Positions 1-7,321 of a stretch of 34,489 nt of DNA are shown piece after piece; within the stretch, counting starts at the first letter, position 1; each line of letters starts with the position of its first letter. The DNA comes from an uncultured Muribaculaceae bacterium (GTDB lineage: Bacteria > Bacteroidota > Bacteroidia > Bacteroidales > Muribaculaceae): NCBI GenBank assembly GCA_910584665.1, contig CAJUBL010000032.1, forward strand, positions 1 through 34,489, read 5' to 3'. Below the pieces are notes generated by a model. It was not told the origin of the DNA, ran no database searches, and saw only the letters and a list, made by a program, of their open reading frames with translations. A program made the position numbers and the translations under genes.

Positions 1-56
1 CGAACCCCAATCGTTGGAACCGGAATCCAATATTCTATCCATTGAACTACGGAGGC
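1..56 (-). tRNA. tRNA-Arg (anticodon CCG), 3' end cut off by the window edge
   Basis: Read on the minus strand, the sequence starts GCCTCCGTAGTTCAATGG, a normal acceptor and D-arm start. It continues through an anticodon stem TTGGA/TCCAA enclosing the loop TTCCGGT, which gives anticodon CCG for Arg codon CGG, and reaches the GGTTCG of the T-loop at the window edge. The rest of the T-arm and the acceptor 3' strand lie outside the window. A TAnnTTTG promoter element lies about 40 bases upstream. Confidence 0.93.
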
Positions 57-97
57 TTATATCGTAACCTATGATTACCCTATCGCGAGTTACACCG

Positions 98-105
98 CAA
101 AGGTA
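98..105 (-). promoter_or_regulatory. -7 promoter element for tRNA-Arg
   Basis: The minus strand reads TACCTTTG, an exact match to the Bacteroidota -7 consensus TAnnTTTG. It is 42 bases upstream of the tRNA 5' end. The region beyond it (110-170) is very AT-rich with long T runs and no clear -33 TTTG at ideal spacing. Confidence 0.6.
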
Positions 106-174
106 CAAAATCTTTTCGGTATAACGAAATTTTTATTTTTTTTTCGCGATCCGATTATTTTTAAAGCACAGATA

Positions 175-369
175 CAGATTACGCAGATTTTTCTTCATAC
201 GGAGAATAAATTTAACGCAAATTACTGATTTTTTGAGAGAAGCTGTCGGATTTATATTGTCCGGACCGGACTAATTACTATATATTTTTGCGTAATTCGC
301 GTAATCTGCGGTTTATTTCCCTGCCGACCGGATTCTTTCCGATCTGCGTAATCTGCGCTTTATTTCCCT
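175..369. repeat. Direct and inverted copies of a GTAATCTGCG-type repeat
   Basis: The segments 299-322 and 346-369 match at 23 of 24 positions, sharing the core GCGTAATCTGCG followed by TTTATTTCCCT. An inverted copy of the core, CAGATTACGCAGAT (175-188), is exactly complementary to ATCTGCGTAATCTG (342-355). I see no gene in 57-374. This AT-rich spacer holds only the tRNA promoter and these short interspersed repeats, which resemble the degenerate intergenic repeats common in Bacteroidales genomes. Function unknown. Confidence 0.6.
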
Positions 370-374
370 TGCCT

Positions 375-821
375 TTACATAGGAAAAACCGGCAGATCTT
401 CAAGAAACCGATGAGTACCGGTATTATGATCAATCTCACAACAATAAGTCTGCATGCCGTTCGAGACTGTCAGAAACGGAGCTCTCAGAACAAGATTGTA
501 ACGCAGTATCTGCTCGAACACACTCCTGGTTACCGGTACCGTTGCCGCCTTGTATTCAACTATCATCCATGGCTTTCCCTCGCGATCATAGACCACAGTG
601 TCACAGCGTCTTGCCGTACCGTTAAGCGTCACCGAGACTTCGTTACCCATAAGCCCCACAGGATATCCCCTGAAGGCTACGAGAAAATGAACAAAATGCT
701 GCCTCACCCACTCTTCGGGTGTCAGCGCCACAAGACGTCGCCTCAACGGATCAAGCACCTTACGTGTGTGATCCACTGTCACAATATGCAGCGGGGCGGG
801 AGGCAGGTTCAACTGTCGCAT
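375..821 (-). CDS. Orphan HsdR N-terminal-type (PD-(D/E)xK fold) protein
   Basis: The 148-residue product resembles the N-terminal nuclease-fold domain of type I restriction HsdR subunits, occurring as a stand-alone protein. A putative PD-(D/E)xK signature is visible: Asp74 (RRCDTVVYD), then Glu89-Tyr90-Lys91 (MIVEYKA). There is no helicase domain and no HsdM or HsdS nearby, so this is not a restriction system. Similar stand-alone proteins are common in Bacteroidota, and I recall them next to holA. The start at 821 (MRQLNL) is preferred over an upstream in-frame ATG at 917, because the extra 32 residues translate AT-rich promoter DNA and include the palindrome at 854-867. It is divergent from holA. 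The substrate and role are unknown. Confidence 0.8.
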   Translation of the reverse strand: MRQLNLPPAPLHIVTVDHTRKVLDPLRRRLVALTPEEWVRQHFVHFLVAFRGYPVGLMGNEVSVTLNGTARRCDTVVYDREGKPWMIVEYKAATVPVTRSVFEQILRYNLVLRAPFLTVSNGMQTYCCEIDHNTGTHRFLEDLPVFPM

Positions 822-853
822 CAGAAAAATGATTTCTCGGTTAAAAAAAATAT

Positions 854-867
854 TTGTAAATTTACAA
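854..867. promoter_or_regulatory. Palindromic promoter core between the HsdR-N-like gene and holA
   Basis: TTGTAAATTTACAA is a perfect 14-base palindrome in the 117-base divergent spacer. On each strand it presents TAAATTTA, one mismatch from the -7 element TAnnTTTG, so it could serve both genes or be a binding site for a dimeric regulator. The position fits the gene to its left (33 bases from the start) and leaves a leader of about 70 bases for holA. Confidence 0.4.
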
Positions 868-938
868 CAAAAACAGGAATTGCCATAATTCAGCAACCAA
901 TTTATTGTCGAACCCATCCCAAACTACAACATACAGTC

Positions 939-1970
939 ATGGCCAGCGAAACAGTATCGTTTGCATCACTAAAGACTCAGCTTACAAAAGGAACCCCGGC
1001 TCCGGTTTACCTGTTACATGGCGAGGAGGGTTATTTCATTGACGAAATTCTCAAGCTGGCCGAACGCCTCATTCCCGAGGCCGACCGCGACTTTGACCTC
1101 TACACGCTATATGCTCCGCAGATTACCCCCGATGACGTCATGACTACCTGCAGACGTTACCCTATGATGGCACCACGCCAGGTAGTTATAGTCAAGGAGG
1201 TCCAGGCTCAGAAATCCGCCTTTGTCAAAGCATTGAAAGACTACCTCGAATCACCGTCCCGGTCGACCACACTTTTTCTGGCCTGCCGTGGCGAGACATT
1301 CAAGGGCACTGACGTGTTGAATGCTCTGAGGAAAGGCGGCGGCGTAGCCTTTGAATCAAAAAAAATGCGTGACGGAGCTTTGGCCTCAGCCATACAGGAG
1401 CATCTGAAAAACAACGGTCTCTCGGTCGATCCCAAGGCACTGTCAATGCTTACAGACTTTGTCGGAACTGATCTGTCACGTATCTACAACGAGATTGACA
1501 AGCTATCCGTAACTCTGGGTTCCGGAGCTATGGTAACACCCGAAGCCGTAGAACGTAATATCGGTATCAGCAAAGACTACAACAACTTCGAACTCGTAGC
1601 CGCCATCGCCTCACGCGATACTGCCAGAGCCATGGCAATCGTCGACTACTTCAAACACAATCCCAGGAAATTTCCGCCCCAGCCTCTCACTCCGATCATC
1701 TTCAACCTGTTCTCAAATATACTCATTGCCCAGTATGCCGACGACAAGAGCGAGCGGGGACTCATGGCCGCACTCGGTTTCAGATGGCCCGCCCAGCTCA
1801 AGGATGTGAATGCCGGCCTGCGCAACTACCGCCCCGCCCAGGTTGTAGAGATACTGTCCGCCCTGCGTGAGTTTGACGGATTCAGCAAGGGTAATGGCAG
1901 CCGCATGAATCCACACGATCTTCTTCAGGACGTCGTATTCCGCATCCTCACCACCGGCGGACGGCTTTAA
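939..1970 (+). CDS. holA: DNA polymerase III subunit delta
   Basis: HolA is the delta subunit of the clamp loader. It opens the beta sliding clamp so that it can be loaded on DNA. The 343-residue product begins MASETVSFASLK and has the typical delta start (TPAPVYLLHGEEGYFIDEILKLAE within a longer run), a degenerate AAA+ fold, and the C-terminal helical collar (NYRPAQVVEILSALREFDGF). Length is normal for the family. The start at 939 is chosen because the reading frame runs open for another 217 codons upstream, but that part is antisense to the HsdR-N-like gene and looks non-coding. It is followed by a hairpin at 1983-2018. Confidence 0.93.
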   Translation: MASETVSFASLKTQLTKGTPAPVYLLHGEEGYFIDEILKLAERLIPEADRDFDLYTLYAPQITPDDVMTTCRRYPMMAPRQVVIVKEVQAQKSAFVKALKDYLESPSRSTTLFLACRGETFKGTDVLNALRKGGGVAFESKKMRDGALASAIQEHLKNNGLSVDPKALSMLTDFVGTDLSRIYNEIDKLSVTLGSGAMVTPEAVERNIGISKDYNNFELVAAIASRDTARAMAIVDYFKHNPRKFPPQPLTPIIFNLFSNILIAQYADDKSERGLMAALGFRWPAQLKDVNAGLRNYRPAQVVEILSALREFDGFSKGNGSRMNPHDLLQDVVFRILTTGGRL

Positions 1971-1982
1971 CACAACAGAACA

Positions 1983-2018
1983 ATGTCCCGGAAGATCCTT
2001 GCCGATATTCCGGGACAT
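1983..2018. terminator. Hairpin between the convergent holA and pRiA4b-like genes
   Basis: ATGTCCCGGAA and TTCCGGGACAT form a perfect 11-base stem with a 14-base loop, 12 bases after the holA stop. There is no clear T-tract on either side, so it may be a Rho-linked 3'-end or mRNA-stabilising structure. Smaller palindromes follow (ACGGCGCCGT at 2076-2085). Confidence 0.55.
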
Positions 2019-2087
2019 GAATAAATATCTGTCAGATAATCCTGCAGGCACCATGTCTCTGGATACAGATATATTACGGCGCCGTCA

Positions 2088-2633
2088 TCAGTCATCAAGG
2101 CTCATTTCGTCAAAGCCTTCGAATTCATCTTCATTATAACCCTCCGATCCATAAAATTCCTCGTCAAAGTCTTCCGTCACCGCTGCAGCGGCCTTGGCAT
2201 CACTCATCGCATCAAACTCCTCGATATCCATATTCTGGACCGGAGCAGTGCCACGGGACAATGTGCACAACGGATCCTTGAGACTCTTTCCGGTAATCAT
2301 CTCCTTCATCTCAATATAGAACGAACGGTCTGTCATATAATCAAATGTATAGATAAGTCGCTGACCCTCATCCTCAATAAAATCACTAAGAACACTCTCG
2401 TCCATAAGATATACATCCTGATCGCTGTCCGACCCCATATCCTCGAGTGTTATCTCCCGTTCCTTTTCCCAGTTATTATCACAGAGAAAGAACGAACACA
2501 TCTGATTCTTGTCATATCCGACACTCTCACCTATGATGTTTTTCAGGTCAAGAAACGTCATATCGGCGTCAATCTGAATCTCTCTGCGGAAGTTATCGAC
2601 TTCGTCCGAAACTATGCGAAAATTAAATATCAT
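2088..2633 (-). CDS. Plasmid pRiA4b ORF-3-like family protein
   Basis: The 181-residue product matches the pRiA4b ORF-3-like family, whose function is unknown. Family-type blocks are visible: the N-terminal beta-grasp-like start (FNFRIVSDEVDNFRREI), the central VGYDKNQMCSFFLCDNNWEKE, and EITLEDMGSDSDQDVYLMDE. The last 40 or so residues are an acidic, low-complexity tail rich in Asp, Glu, Phe and Tyr, common in Bacteroidales members. The start at 2633 (MIFNF) is chosen because the 17 residues upstream do not look like the family. The gene lies downstream of the ECF sigma gene on the same strand, but a strong hairpin at 2773-2798 separates them. It is convergent with holA. Confidence 0.85.
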   Translation of the reverse strand: MIFNFRIVSDEVDNFRREIQIDADMTFLDLKNIIGESVGYDKNQMCSFFLCDNNWEKEREITLEDMGSDSDQDVYLMDESVLSDFIEDEGQRLIYTFDYMTDRSFYIEMKEMITGKSLKDPLCTLSRGTAPVQNMDIEEFDAMSDAKAAAAVTEDFDEEFYGSEGYNEDEFEGFDEMSLDD

Positions 2634-2772
2634 AATTATATAACTTTTGTCATTAGAATGATACCGTTCTGCTTCATCCGGCATTCAGGTTTGTAAGTGC
2701 GAATATAAATCAAAAATCCCGTTTATGACACATATCATACACTTTTTTTTCAAAAAAAATAATTAAACACAG

Positions 2773-2798
2773 ACGGCTGCCCGCATATGGGCAGCCGT
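2773..2798 (-). terminator. Strong terminator after the ECF sigma factor gene
   Basis: ACGGCTGCCC and GGGCAGCCGT form a perfect 10-base stem with the loop GCATAT. On the minus strand it is followed by a T-rich stretch (TTTAATTATTTTTTTT), as expected for an intrinsic terminator of the sigma gene, about 160 bases past its stop. The rest of the gene-free stretch 2634-2959 is the sigma gene 3' untranslated region and the AT-rich pRiA4b-like upstream region. No small gene was seen. Confidence 0.8.
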
Positions 2799-2959
2799 CC
2801 GGCGGTGTGTTTTTCAATAACGTAAGTGTGTGTATTCCCTGGTATTTTATCTTAATTCATTATAGTTCAATTAATTCTATCAACACATGAGTTCTTATTA
2901 TTCCGGTGTCACCCATCTGTATTTATAATGTATCTGACGCGGATATCACCGGACTGCAA

Positions 2960-3463
2960 TCATCTGTAGTCGGCAAGCATTACCTGAAGTTTCTGACGGG
3001 CAAAGAATATACGGCTCTTGATTGTTCCCAGCGGAAGCCCCATCTTCTCGGCGATCTCATTATACTTATAGCCTGCTACGTGCATCGAGAATGGAATACG
3101 GTAATCATCGCTGAATGTATTGATGGCAGCAGTAATCTCACGTGCTGCCATTGATCCTTCGGGTGAATCAATACCTGAGTCCTGCGGCAGATTGAGATGA
3201 TACAGATCCTCGGTCTGGTCTATAATCGTAGCCGAGCGTACAACCTTACGGTAGTTGTTTATAAAAATATTGCGCATGATGGTGAATACCCATCCTTTAA
3301 AGTTGACATTGTCGACATATTTCTCCTCGTTGTCGAGTGCTTTCAATGTTGTATCCTGTAACAGATCATAAGCATCATCACGATTGCTGGTCAACAGGTA
3401 TGCAAAGTTAAGCAGGTTGCTCTGCAGATCAAGAAGCTTGGCTTGGAAATTTTTTGAACTCAT
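2960..3463 (-). CDS. ECF-type RNA polymerase sigma factor
   Basis: The 167-residue product has the two ECF sigma domains. Region 2 includes LLNFAYLLTSNRDDAYDLLQ and the -10 recognition helix FKGWVFTIMRNIFINNYRK. Region 4 includes the helix-turn-helix YNEIAEKMGLPLGTIKSRIFFARQKL. The linker is short and acidic. No anti-sigma gene is adjacent, so it is not one of the FecI/FecR-type pairs, and it is not next to a SusC/D operon. I cannot assign its regulon. Stand-alone ECF factors of this form are widely conserved in Bacteroidales. A good promoter lies 65-95 bases upstream. Confidence 0.92.
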   Translation of the reverse strand: MSSKNFQAKLLDLQSNLLNFAYLLTSNRDDAYDLLQDTTLKALDNEEKYVDNVNFKGWVFTIMRNIFINNYRKVVRSATIIDQTEDLYHLNLPQDSGIDSPEGSMAAREITAAINTFSDDYRIPFSMHVAGYKYNEIAEKMGLPLGTIKSRIFFARQKLQVMLADYR

Positions 3464-3527
3464 AATTGAAACGTTTTAAGGTTATTGTTTATATGTTTTA
3501 TGTTACAGTCTTATTACATTCACGTTG

Positions 3528-3557
3528 CAAATATACAACATGTTTACAATTCACAAA
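3528..3557 (-). promoter_or_regulatory. Promoter of the ECF sigma gene
   Basis: The minus strand carries TATATTTG (3528-3535), an exact -7 match, with TTTG (3554-3557) 18 bases upstream as the -33 element. The predicted start is near 3520, giving a leader of about 57 bases before the ATG at 3463. Confidence 0.7.
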
Positions 3558-3763
3558 AATTTTTTCGTAATTTTTTTGAAAAAAAATCGTAACAATTTCG
3601 CAATACCAAATTAACAACCTGTAAATAAAGCTGTTATATACATAATAACGTTTCAATTTTAACTAAACAGCTCAAGACAAGTCACAGCAATATTACACCG
3701 GCACAACAAAAAAACAACCGGCAGCGCATTACAACAGGCCTAATTGTAACACAAACGACATCA
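3558..3763. other. AT-rich spacer with no visible gene
   Basis: Together with the promoter region this makes a 300-base gene-free stretch between the sigma gene and the end of the next operon. It holds long A/T runs near 3560-3600 and A-rich, C-containing DNA near 3690-3750. I see no clear terminator for the operon ending at 3764 and no small coding frame worth calling. Confidence 0.5.
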
Positions 3764-4594
3764 TCATATATCCAGAGACCGCCGTTCAAACGCATCAATA
3801 AAACTTCCGGGAGTAGAATTATACACACAGACCCCCCTCTCTCTCGCCCACCATGCTATCTCATGATATGCCTTGAATGCGACATAATAACTTAGGAAAA
3901 GACTATGGAGCCGGACATCGGCATACACCGCTTTCACACGTTCACGCTCATGACTGTTGTCGGCATAATAATGAGGCAGATTCGTTACCACACGGTTCTC
4001 ATCATCGACACTCAGATTCCGGGTCCAGGAATGATCAGCGCCCACAAGATATATCTCACGGTATTCGAGCCATATACCCAGCATTACAGACGGTATCAGA
4101 ACATTGCGCGGACGGGGCATTCCGAGTCTGAGGCTGAATGCGAGACGCGACAGCCAACGCCACCCTTCGATCCCTACAGCATTATAACGTACTGTCTTTA
4201 TATTGCTGTTATCTATGAGACGGGCCATTTTTTCAGCTCTGCACGGAACGAAAAGAACCATAGGCCAGTCGACCGACGACAATGCCGACAGCATACTGCC
4301 CACATTGGCATCGTCAGTGGCACGGAAAAAATGCGGGTCGGCTATAGTATAATAACGGGGCCTCACCTGAAAGAATTCAGGTGTATTGGCCGCATAGTTC
4401 ACAGCCATACAGTCGCTCTGCATCAACGCCGGCATATTGTCGTCCAGAACATTACGCAACGACGGACCGTTACCCATGATCACAAGACGGCGACGACCGC
4501 ACTCAGCCGTCGCCCTCACTCCCGAACGACGTGACTGGACAAGTAGCTTTGCGATGCTTAAAATCGAATCGGTAAACTCAGAGACTTGACTCAT
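3764..4594 (-). CDS. GNGPS-motif protein, MptE/DUF115-like or GT42 sialyltransferase-like
   Basis: The 276-residue product has a basic N-terminal helix, then RRLVIMGNGPSLRNVL (motif GNGPSL at residues 41-46). Further on it has ADPHFF, and late in the protein SVMLGIWLEYREIYLVGADHSW. This arrangement is shared by the DUF115/6-hydroxymethylpterin-diphosphokinase-MptE-like family and by GT42 sialyltransferases such as Cst-II, which have GNGPSL and a similar IYLSGID block. A nucleotide-sugar-dependent transferase in surface glycan synthesis fits its operon with an SDR and a CpsB-type phosphatase, but sequence alone does not decide. The start at 4594 is chosen to limit the overlap with the SDR gene to 17 bases. 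An ATG at 4630 would overlap by 53. Confidence 0.7.
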   Translation of the reverse strand: MSQVSEFTDSILSIAKLLVQSRRSGVRATAECGRRRLVIMGNGPSLRNVLDDNMPALMQSDCMAVNYAANTPEFFQVRPRYYTIADPHFFRATDDANVGSMLSALSSVDWPMVLFVPCRAEKMARLIDNSNIKTVRYNAVGIEGWRWLSRLAFSLRLGMPRPRNVLIPSVMLGIWLEYREIYLVGADHSWTRNLSVDDENRVVTNLPHYYADNSHERERVKAVYADVRLHSLFLSYYVAFKAYHEIAWWARERGVCVYNSTPGSFIDAFERRSLDI

Positions 4595-5516
4595 CATATA
4601 TATGATTACGCAGATAATCCGTAACAGCAACCGGTGTCACCCCCGTGAGTTCCAATACAGCCCTGCCGTCATATGTCACAGTCGACAGTTCATGCTCTAG
4701 CCGGGCGGTCGTAAACATGGTTACAGGAAGATAATCGCCTATTTTTGCAAGCAATCTGGCCTTTGACTGAGACACAGTATATATACGCTTATGGTCAAGC
4801 CGCCATGCAATAGCCTCGGCAAGGTCATGACGCGTAGGATCGGTACCGTCAGTAACATTATATACACCGCCTGCAGGAAGATGAATCAGCCTTGCGACAA
4901 TATCGGCGAGCTGTGAGGCATGCACGACACTGACACGCGCCTCGTTCCCCGACACGTGCCGATACGTACCTCGGTATATGCGGTTGACAAGCCGGCGCAT
5001 CTCCCCCTGCATACCGGTACCTACAACATGCGCGGGACGTAATATATACAACAGCACTCCGTTGTCACGGCACCAGCGCCCGAGGTAGTCTTCCACAGCA
5101 AGTTTCGCACGTCCGCAGACCGTGTCAGGACATGGCTTCGTCTGTTCATCGGAACGGCCGCCAGGGCTACTGCCATAAACAGCCGCACCTGATATATAAA
5201 CCATGACATCGGGGGGAGTCAGCCTCATCGACCCGGTAAGTCCGGCGGCAAGCGCCAGCGCTCTGCTTTCATCCAGTTCCCCGTCATCGACATCGGTCCC
5301 GTCACAATGTATCGCAACCTGCATTGGCTCCGGCAGATCAACAGGGCACGACGCTATATCGGCTCTGATACCGGCCATATCTCCGGTGCCAAGCATCCAC
5401 ACCCGTGGAGAGTCCGCATGCCCGGCCGCTCCCCACGTCTGCCGGGAGACCGCCCTGTACAGATACTTGGCCAGAAAATCATCGGCACCAGATATCAAGA
5501 CATTATTGATCAGCAT
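4578..5516 (-). CDS. Extended SDR (NAD-dependent epimerase/dehydratase) with degenerate active site
   Basis: The 312-residue product is an extended short-chain dehydrogenase of the sugar epimerase/dehydratase type. It has an N-terminal Rossmann start (NNVLISGADDFLAKYL), the block VMVYISGAAVYGSSPGG, ILRPAHVVGTG, and the late substrate-domain pieces VVHASQLADIVARLI and GGVYNVTDG. Two key sites are unusual. The Gly-rich motif GxxGxxG reads GADDFLA, and the catalytic YxxxK reads CGRAK (Cys134, Lys138). The Cys codon is TGC, one base from Tyr TAC. It may have lost normal oxidoreductase chemistry, or be a binding or regulatory homologue. It lies 3 bases after the CpsB-type gene and overlaps the next gene, so it is operonic. 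Confidence 0.85.
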   Translation of the reverse strand: MLINNVLISGADDFLAKYLYRAVSRQTWGAAGHADSPRVWMLGTGDMAGIRADIASCPVDLPEPMQVAIHCDGTDVDDGELDESRALALAAGLTGSMRLTPPDVMVYISGAAVYGSSPGGRSDEQTKPCPDTVCGRAKLAVEDYLGRWCRDNGVLLYILRPAHVVGTGMQGEMRRLVNRIYRGTYRHVSGNEARVSVVHASQLADIVARLIHLPAGGVYNVTDGTDPTRHDLAEAIAWRLDHKRIYTVSQSKARLLAKIGDYLPVTMFTTARLEHELSTVTYDGRAVLELTGVTPVAVTDYLRNHIYDESSL

Positions 5517-5519
5517 TCC

Positions 5520-6257
5520 TTAGTTTATCTTATCATTAAAAATACGTTCCATGACACGCTTTGAAAGATTCCTGAAATCACGGGTCTTCATAAATCCGGA
5601 GATAGACTCCACATGTCTCATTCCATGCAGATCGGTACCCAGAAAATCCACAAGCCCGTTATCAAGCATCCAGCAGGCGGTCTGTCTGATCTCCTTTCCA
5701 TAGTACCCCGCGAAACTGAGAAGATTACACTGCATGAACAGGCCCGATTCATGAAGCCGGCGGTAACGCGTCGGAGACGAATGATAATACATATACCGCT
5801 CCGGATGGGCAAGCACAGGTCTGAATCCCCTCACAGCAAGGTCAAAAAGCAATTCGTCTATATTCCACGGCTCGACATTGAAAGCATTCTCCACAAGCAG
5901 ATATCCCCCCGGTAAAGGCCGCACCATATTCTCGCCAAGACACTTTACAAAAAAACTGTCCAGACGGTATTCTCCCGAAGGGGGTATCAGCTCGATACCG
6001 ATACCAGCCTGACGGGCACCGGCCGCCAGGGCCCCGAAAGCGGGATCGATGGTGGCCGGTGTGTTTTCATATGTATCTTCGGTTACATGGGGCGTCATCA
6101 CGATTCGCCTCACACCCCACTCCTCCATGAACCTCAGCAGTCTGACCGACTTTTCGACATCAGGCGATCCGTCATCGATTCCGGGGGTCAGATGGCAATG
6201 TATATCGGTCGTGAAAGGCAATTTTGCGGGGTCCGTTCTCCTGAACCAGTGAAACAT
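5520..6257 (-). CDS. CpsB/YwqE-type PHP-domain protein-tyrosine phosphatase
   Basis: The 245-residue product belongs to the manganese-dependent PHP-type tyrosine phosphatases (CpsB, YwqE) that dephosphorylate BY-kinases in capsule and exopolysaccharide control. Metal-ligand motifs are in place: DIHCHLTPGIDDGS (His20, His22), MTPHVTED, ENAFN, LAHPERY and GTDLHGMRH. The start at 6257 (MFHWFRR) leaves 25 bases after the lipoprotein gene; the upstream in-frame ATG at 6353 would overlap it by 71 bases. It sits between a lipoprotein gene and the SDR gene. The only Wzc-like protein in the window (14024-16297) has a degenerate kinase domain, so its substrate is probably encoded elsewhere. Confidence 0.92.
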   Translation of the reverse strand: MFHWFRRTDPAKLPFTTDIHCHLTPGIDDGSPDVEKSVRLLRFMEEWGVRRIVMTPHVTEDTYENTPATIDPAFGALAAGARQAGIGIELIPPSGEYRLDSFFVKCLGENMVRPLPGGYLLVENAFNVEPWNIDELLFDLAVRGFRPVLAHPERYMYYHSSPTRYRRLHESGLFMQCNLLSFAGYYGKEIRQTACWMLDNGLVDFLGTDLHGMRHVESISGFMKTRDFRNLSKRVMERIFNDKIN

Positions 6258-6282
6258 GTCCGGACTGACGATTTCAGGACAC

Positions 6283-7179
6283 TCAGTTTTTTTCCGAAGT
6301 CTTGGGAGGCATGATCGACAATGTCGACGACACGCGATAAACGCCTGTGACAACCTTCTCTTTTGTCTCCTTGTCTTCCTTAGTGACAGTACATGTGAAA
6401 TTGAGAGACTGCTGACCTCCCCACGTACCGGTCATCGAGAAATCGGTTATCTTGTAATCCGGATAGGACGTTCCGCCAATCTTGGGGATGATCTCATCTG
6501 AGACAGCCGAGTAGCTGTACGGACTGACTGTGAACGGAATCTTCTCAAAAGTCATGTTGAGGGCAGGCATACCTTCGGCAAATTTCGCACCGAATGCACC
6601 TACAGTAGCCGTCCTAGTATCAGAAAAGAACTGTATACCGTAGAAAGATGACATGTCATCGTTGACATATGTCTTGCCATCCTGATCCACTACAGTGGTC
6701 GTACCCCAGTAATAGGCCGGGCTATAAATGGCCCGCACCGTATATTCTCCGTCTATATCATAGCTGAGGTTAAGCATAGGGAACGCCTGAGAACCCATGT
6801 AACGGCTGTAATACTCAAAATTGAGGTTGGTCACTGTGTGACTCATACCTGCGACCGTCGTTGTATAAGAAGGAACCCGCATCACCATAGCCCCCTGCTC
6901 GTTGTACGTATAGCGCTGATCTTTGATCTCGAGCGACATCATTGTATTATCCGGCATCTTGAGATTGCGTATCACAAGAGATAAAGTTCCATTGTCTATA
7001 TTGTTATTTACCTGATAGGTAGCTCCGGTGCTCATGACACTGCTGCCTGTCGCAGTCTCTACCACAAGACTCTGTATATAAGGAGTAAACTCCTGGGTTA
7101 TAGTGTTTGATGTTTCACCCAGGCAGGAACTGAGTCCCAGAACTACCATTACCGAAAATAAAAGTCTGAAAAGTTTCAT
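6283..7179 (-). CDS. Putative lipoprotein of unknown function
   Basis: The 298-residue product starts with a lipoprotein signal, MKLFRLLFSVMVVLGLSSC, with the lipidated Cys at residue 19. The mature part is beta-rich, with many Thr, Ser and Tyr residues (for example TNLNFEYYSRYMGSQ and FTVSPYSYSAVSDEI), and it ends in a short polar tail. This suggests a surface or periplasmic beta-sandwich-like protein. I do not recognise the family. It is first in a tight minus-strand cluster with the CpsB-type phosphatase (25-base gap), the SDR and the GNGPS protein, and it lies 142 bases downstream of the TonB-dependent receptor. That 142-base gap shows no convincing promoter or terminator. Confidence 0.75.
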   Translation of the reverse strand: MKLFRLLFSVMVVLGLSSCLGETSNTITQEFTPYIQSLVVETATGSSVMSTGATYQVNNNIDNGTLSLVIRNLKMPDNTMMSLEIKDQRYTYNEQGAMVMRVPSYTTTVAGMSHTVTNLNFEYYSRYMGSQAFPMLNLSYDIDGEYTVRAIYSPAYYWGTTTVVDQDGKTYVNDDMSSFYGIQFFSDTRTATVGAFGAKFAEGMPALNMTFEKIPFTVSPYSYSAVSDEIIPKIGGTSYPDYKITDFSMTGTWGGQQSLNFTCTVTKEDKETKEKVVTGVYRVSSTLSIMPPKTSEKN

Positions 7180-7321
7180 CGATTGAGATTGAAATAAAAA
7201 TGGTTATGTAATTATCTGTTTAGTTTACAAAACATCAGGCCCGATGTGCGGCCGGCGTGTTCAGCTATGCTATATAACGTCCTGTATGATGTGAATATTA
7301 CTGGCAAATGATTAAAAAAAG

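Noticed and set aside
375..821. A type I restriction system
   Set aside because: Only the HsdR N-terminal-type domain is present, with no helicase, HsdM or HsdS.
288..938. 217-codon open extension upstream of holA
   Set aside because: It is antisense to the HsdR-N-like gene and covers the divergent promoter. The family start lies at 939.
3905..4534. 209-codon plus-strand frame opposite the GNGPS protein
   Set aside because: His/Thr/Arg-rich antisense translation. The minus-strand frame has recognisable motifs.
7180..7321. Promoter or riboswitch before the lipoprotein gene
   Set aside because: No TAnnTTTG box with a partner and no known aptamer pattern. Only a short CATC/GATG hairpin was seen.
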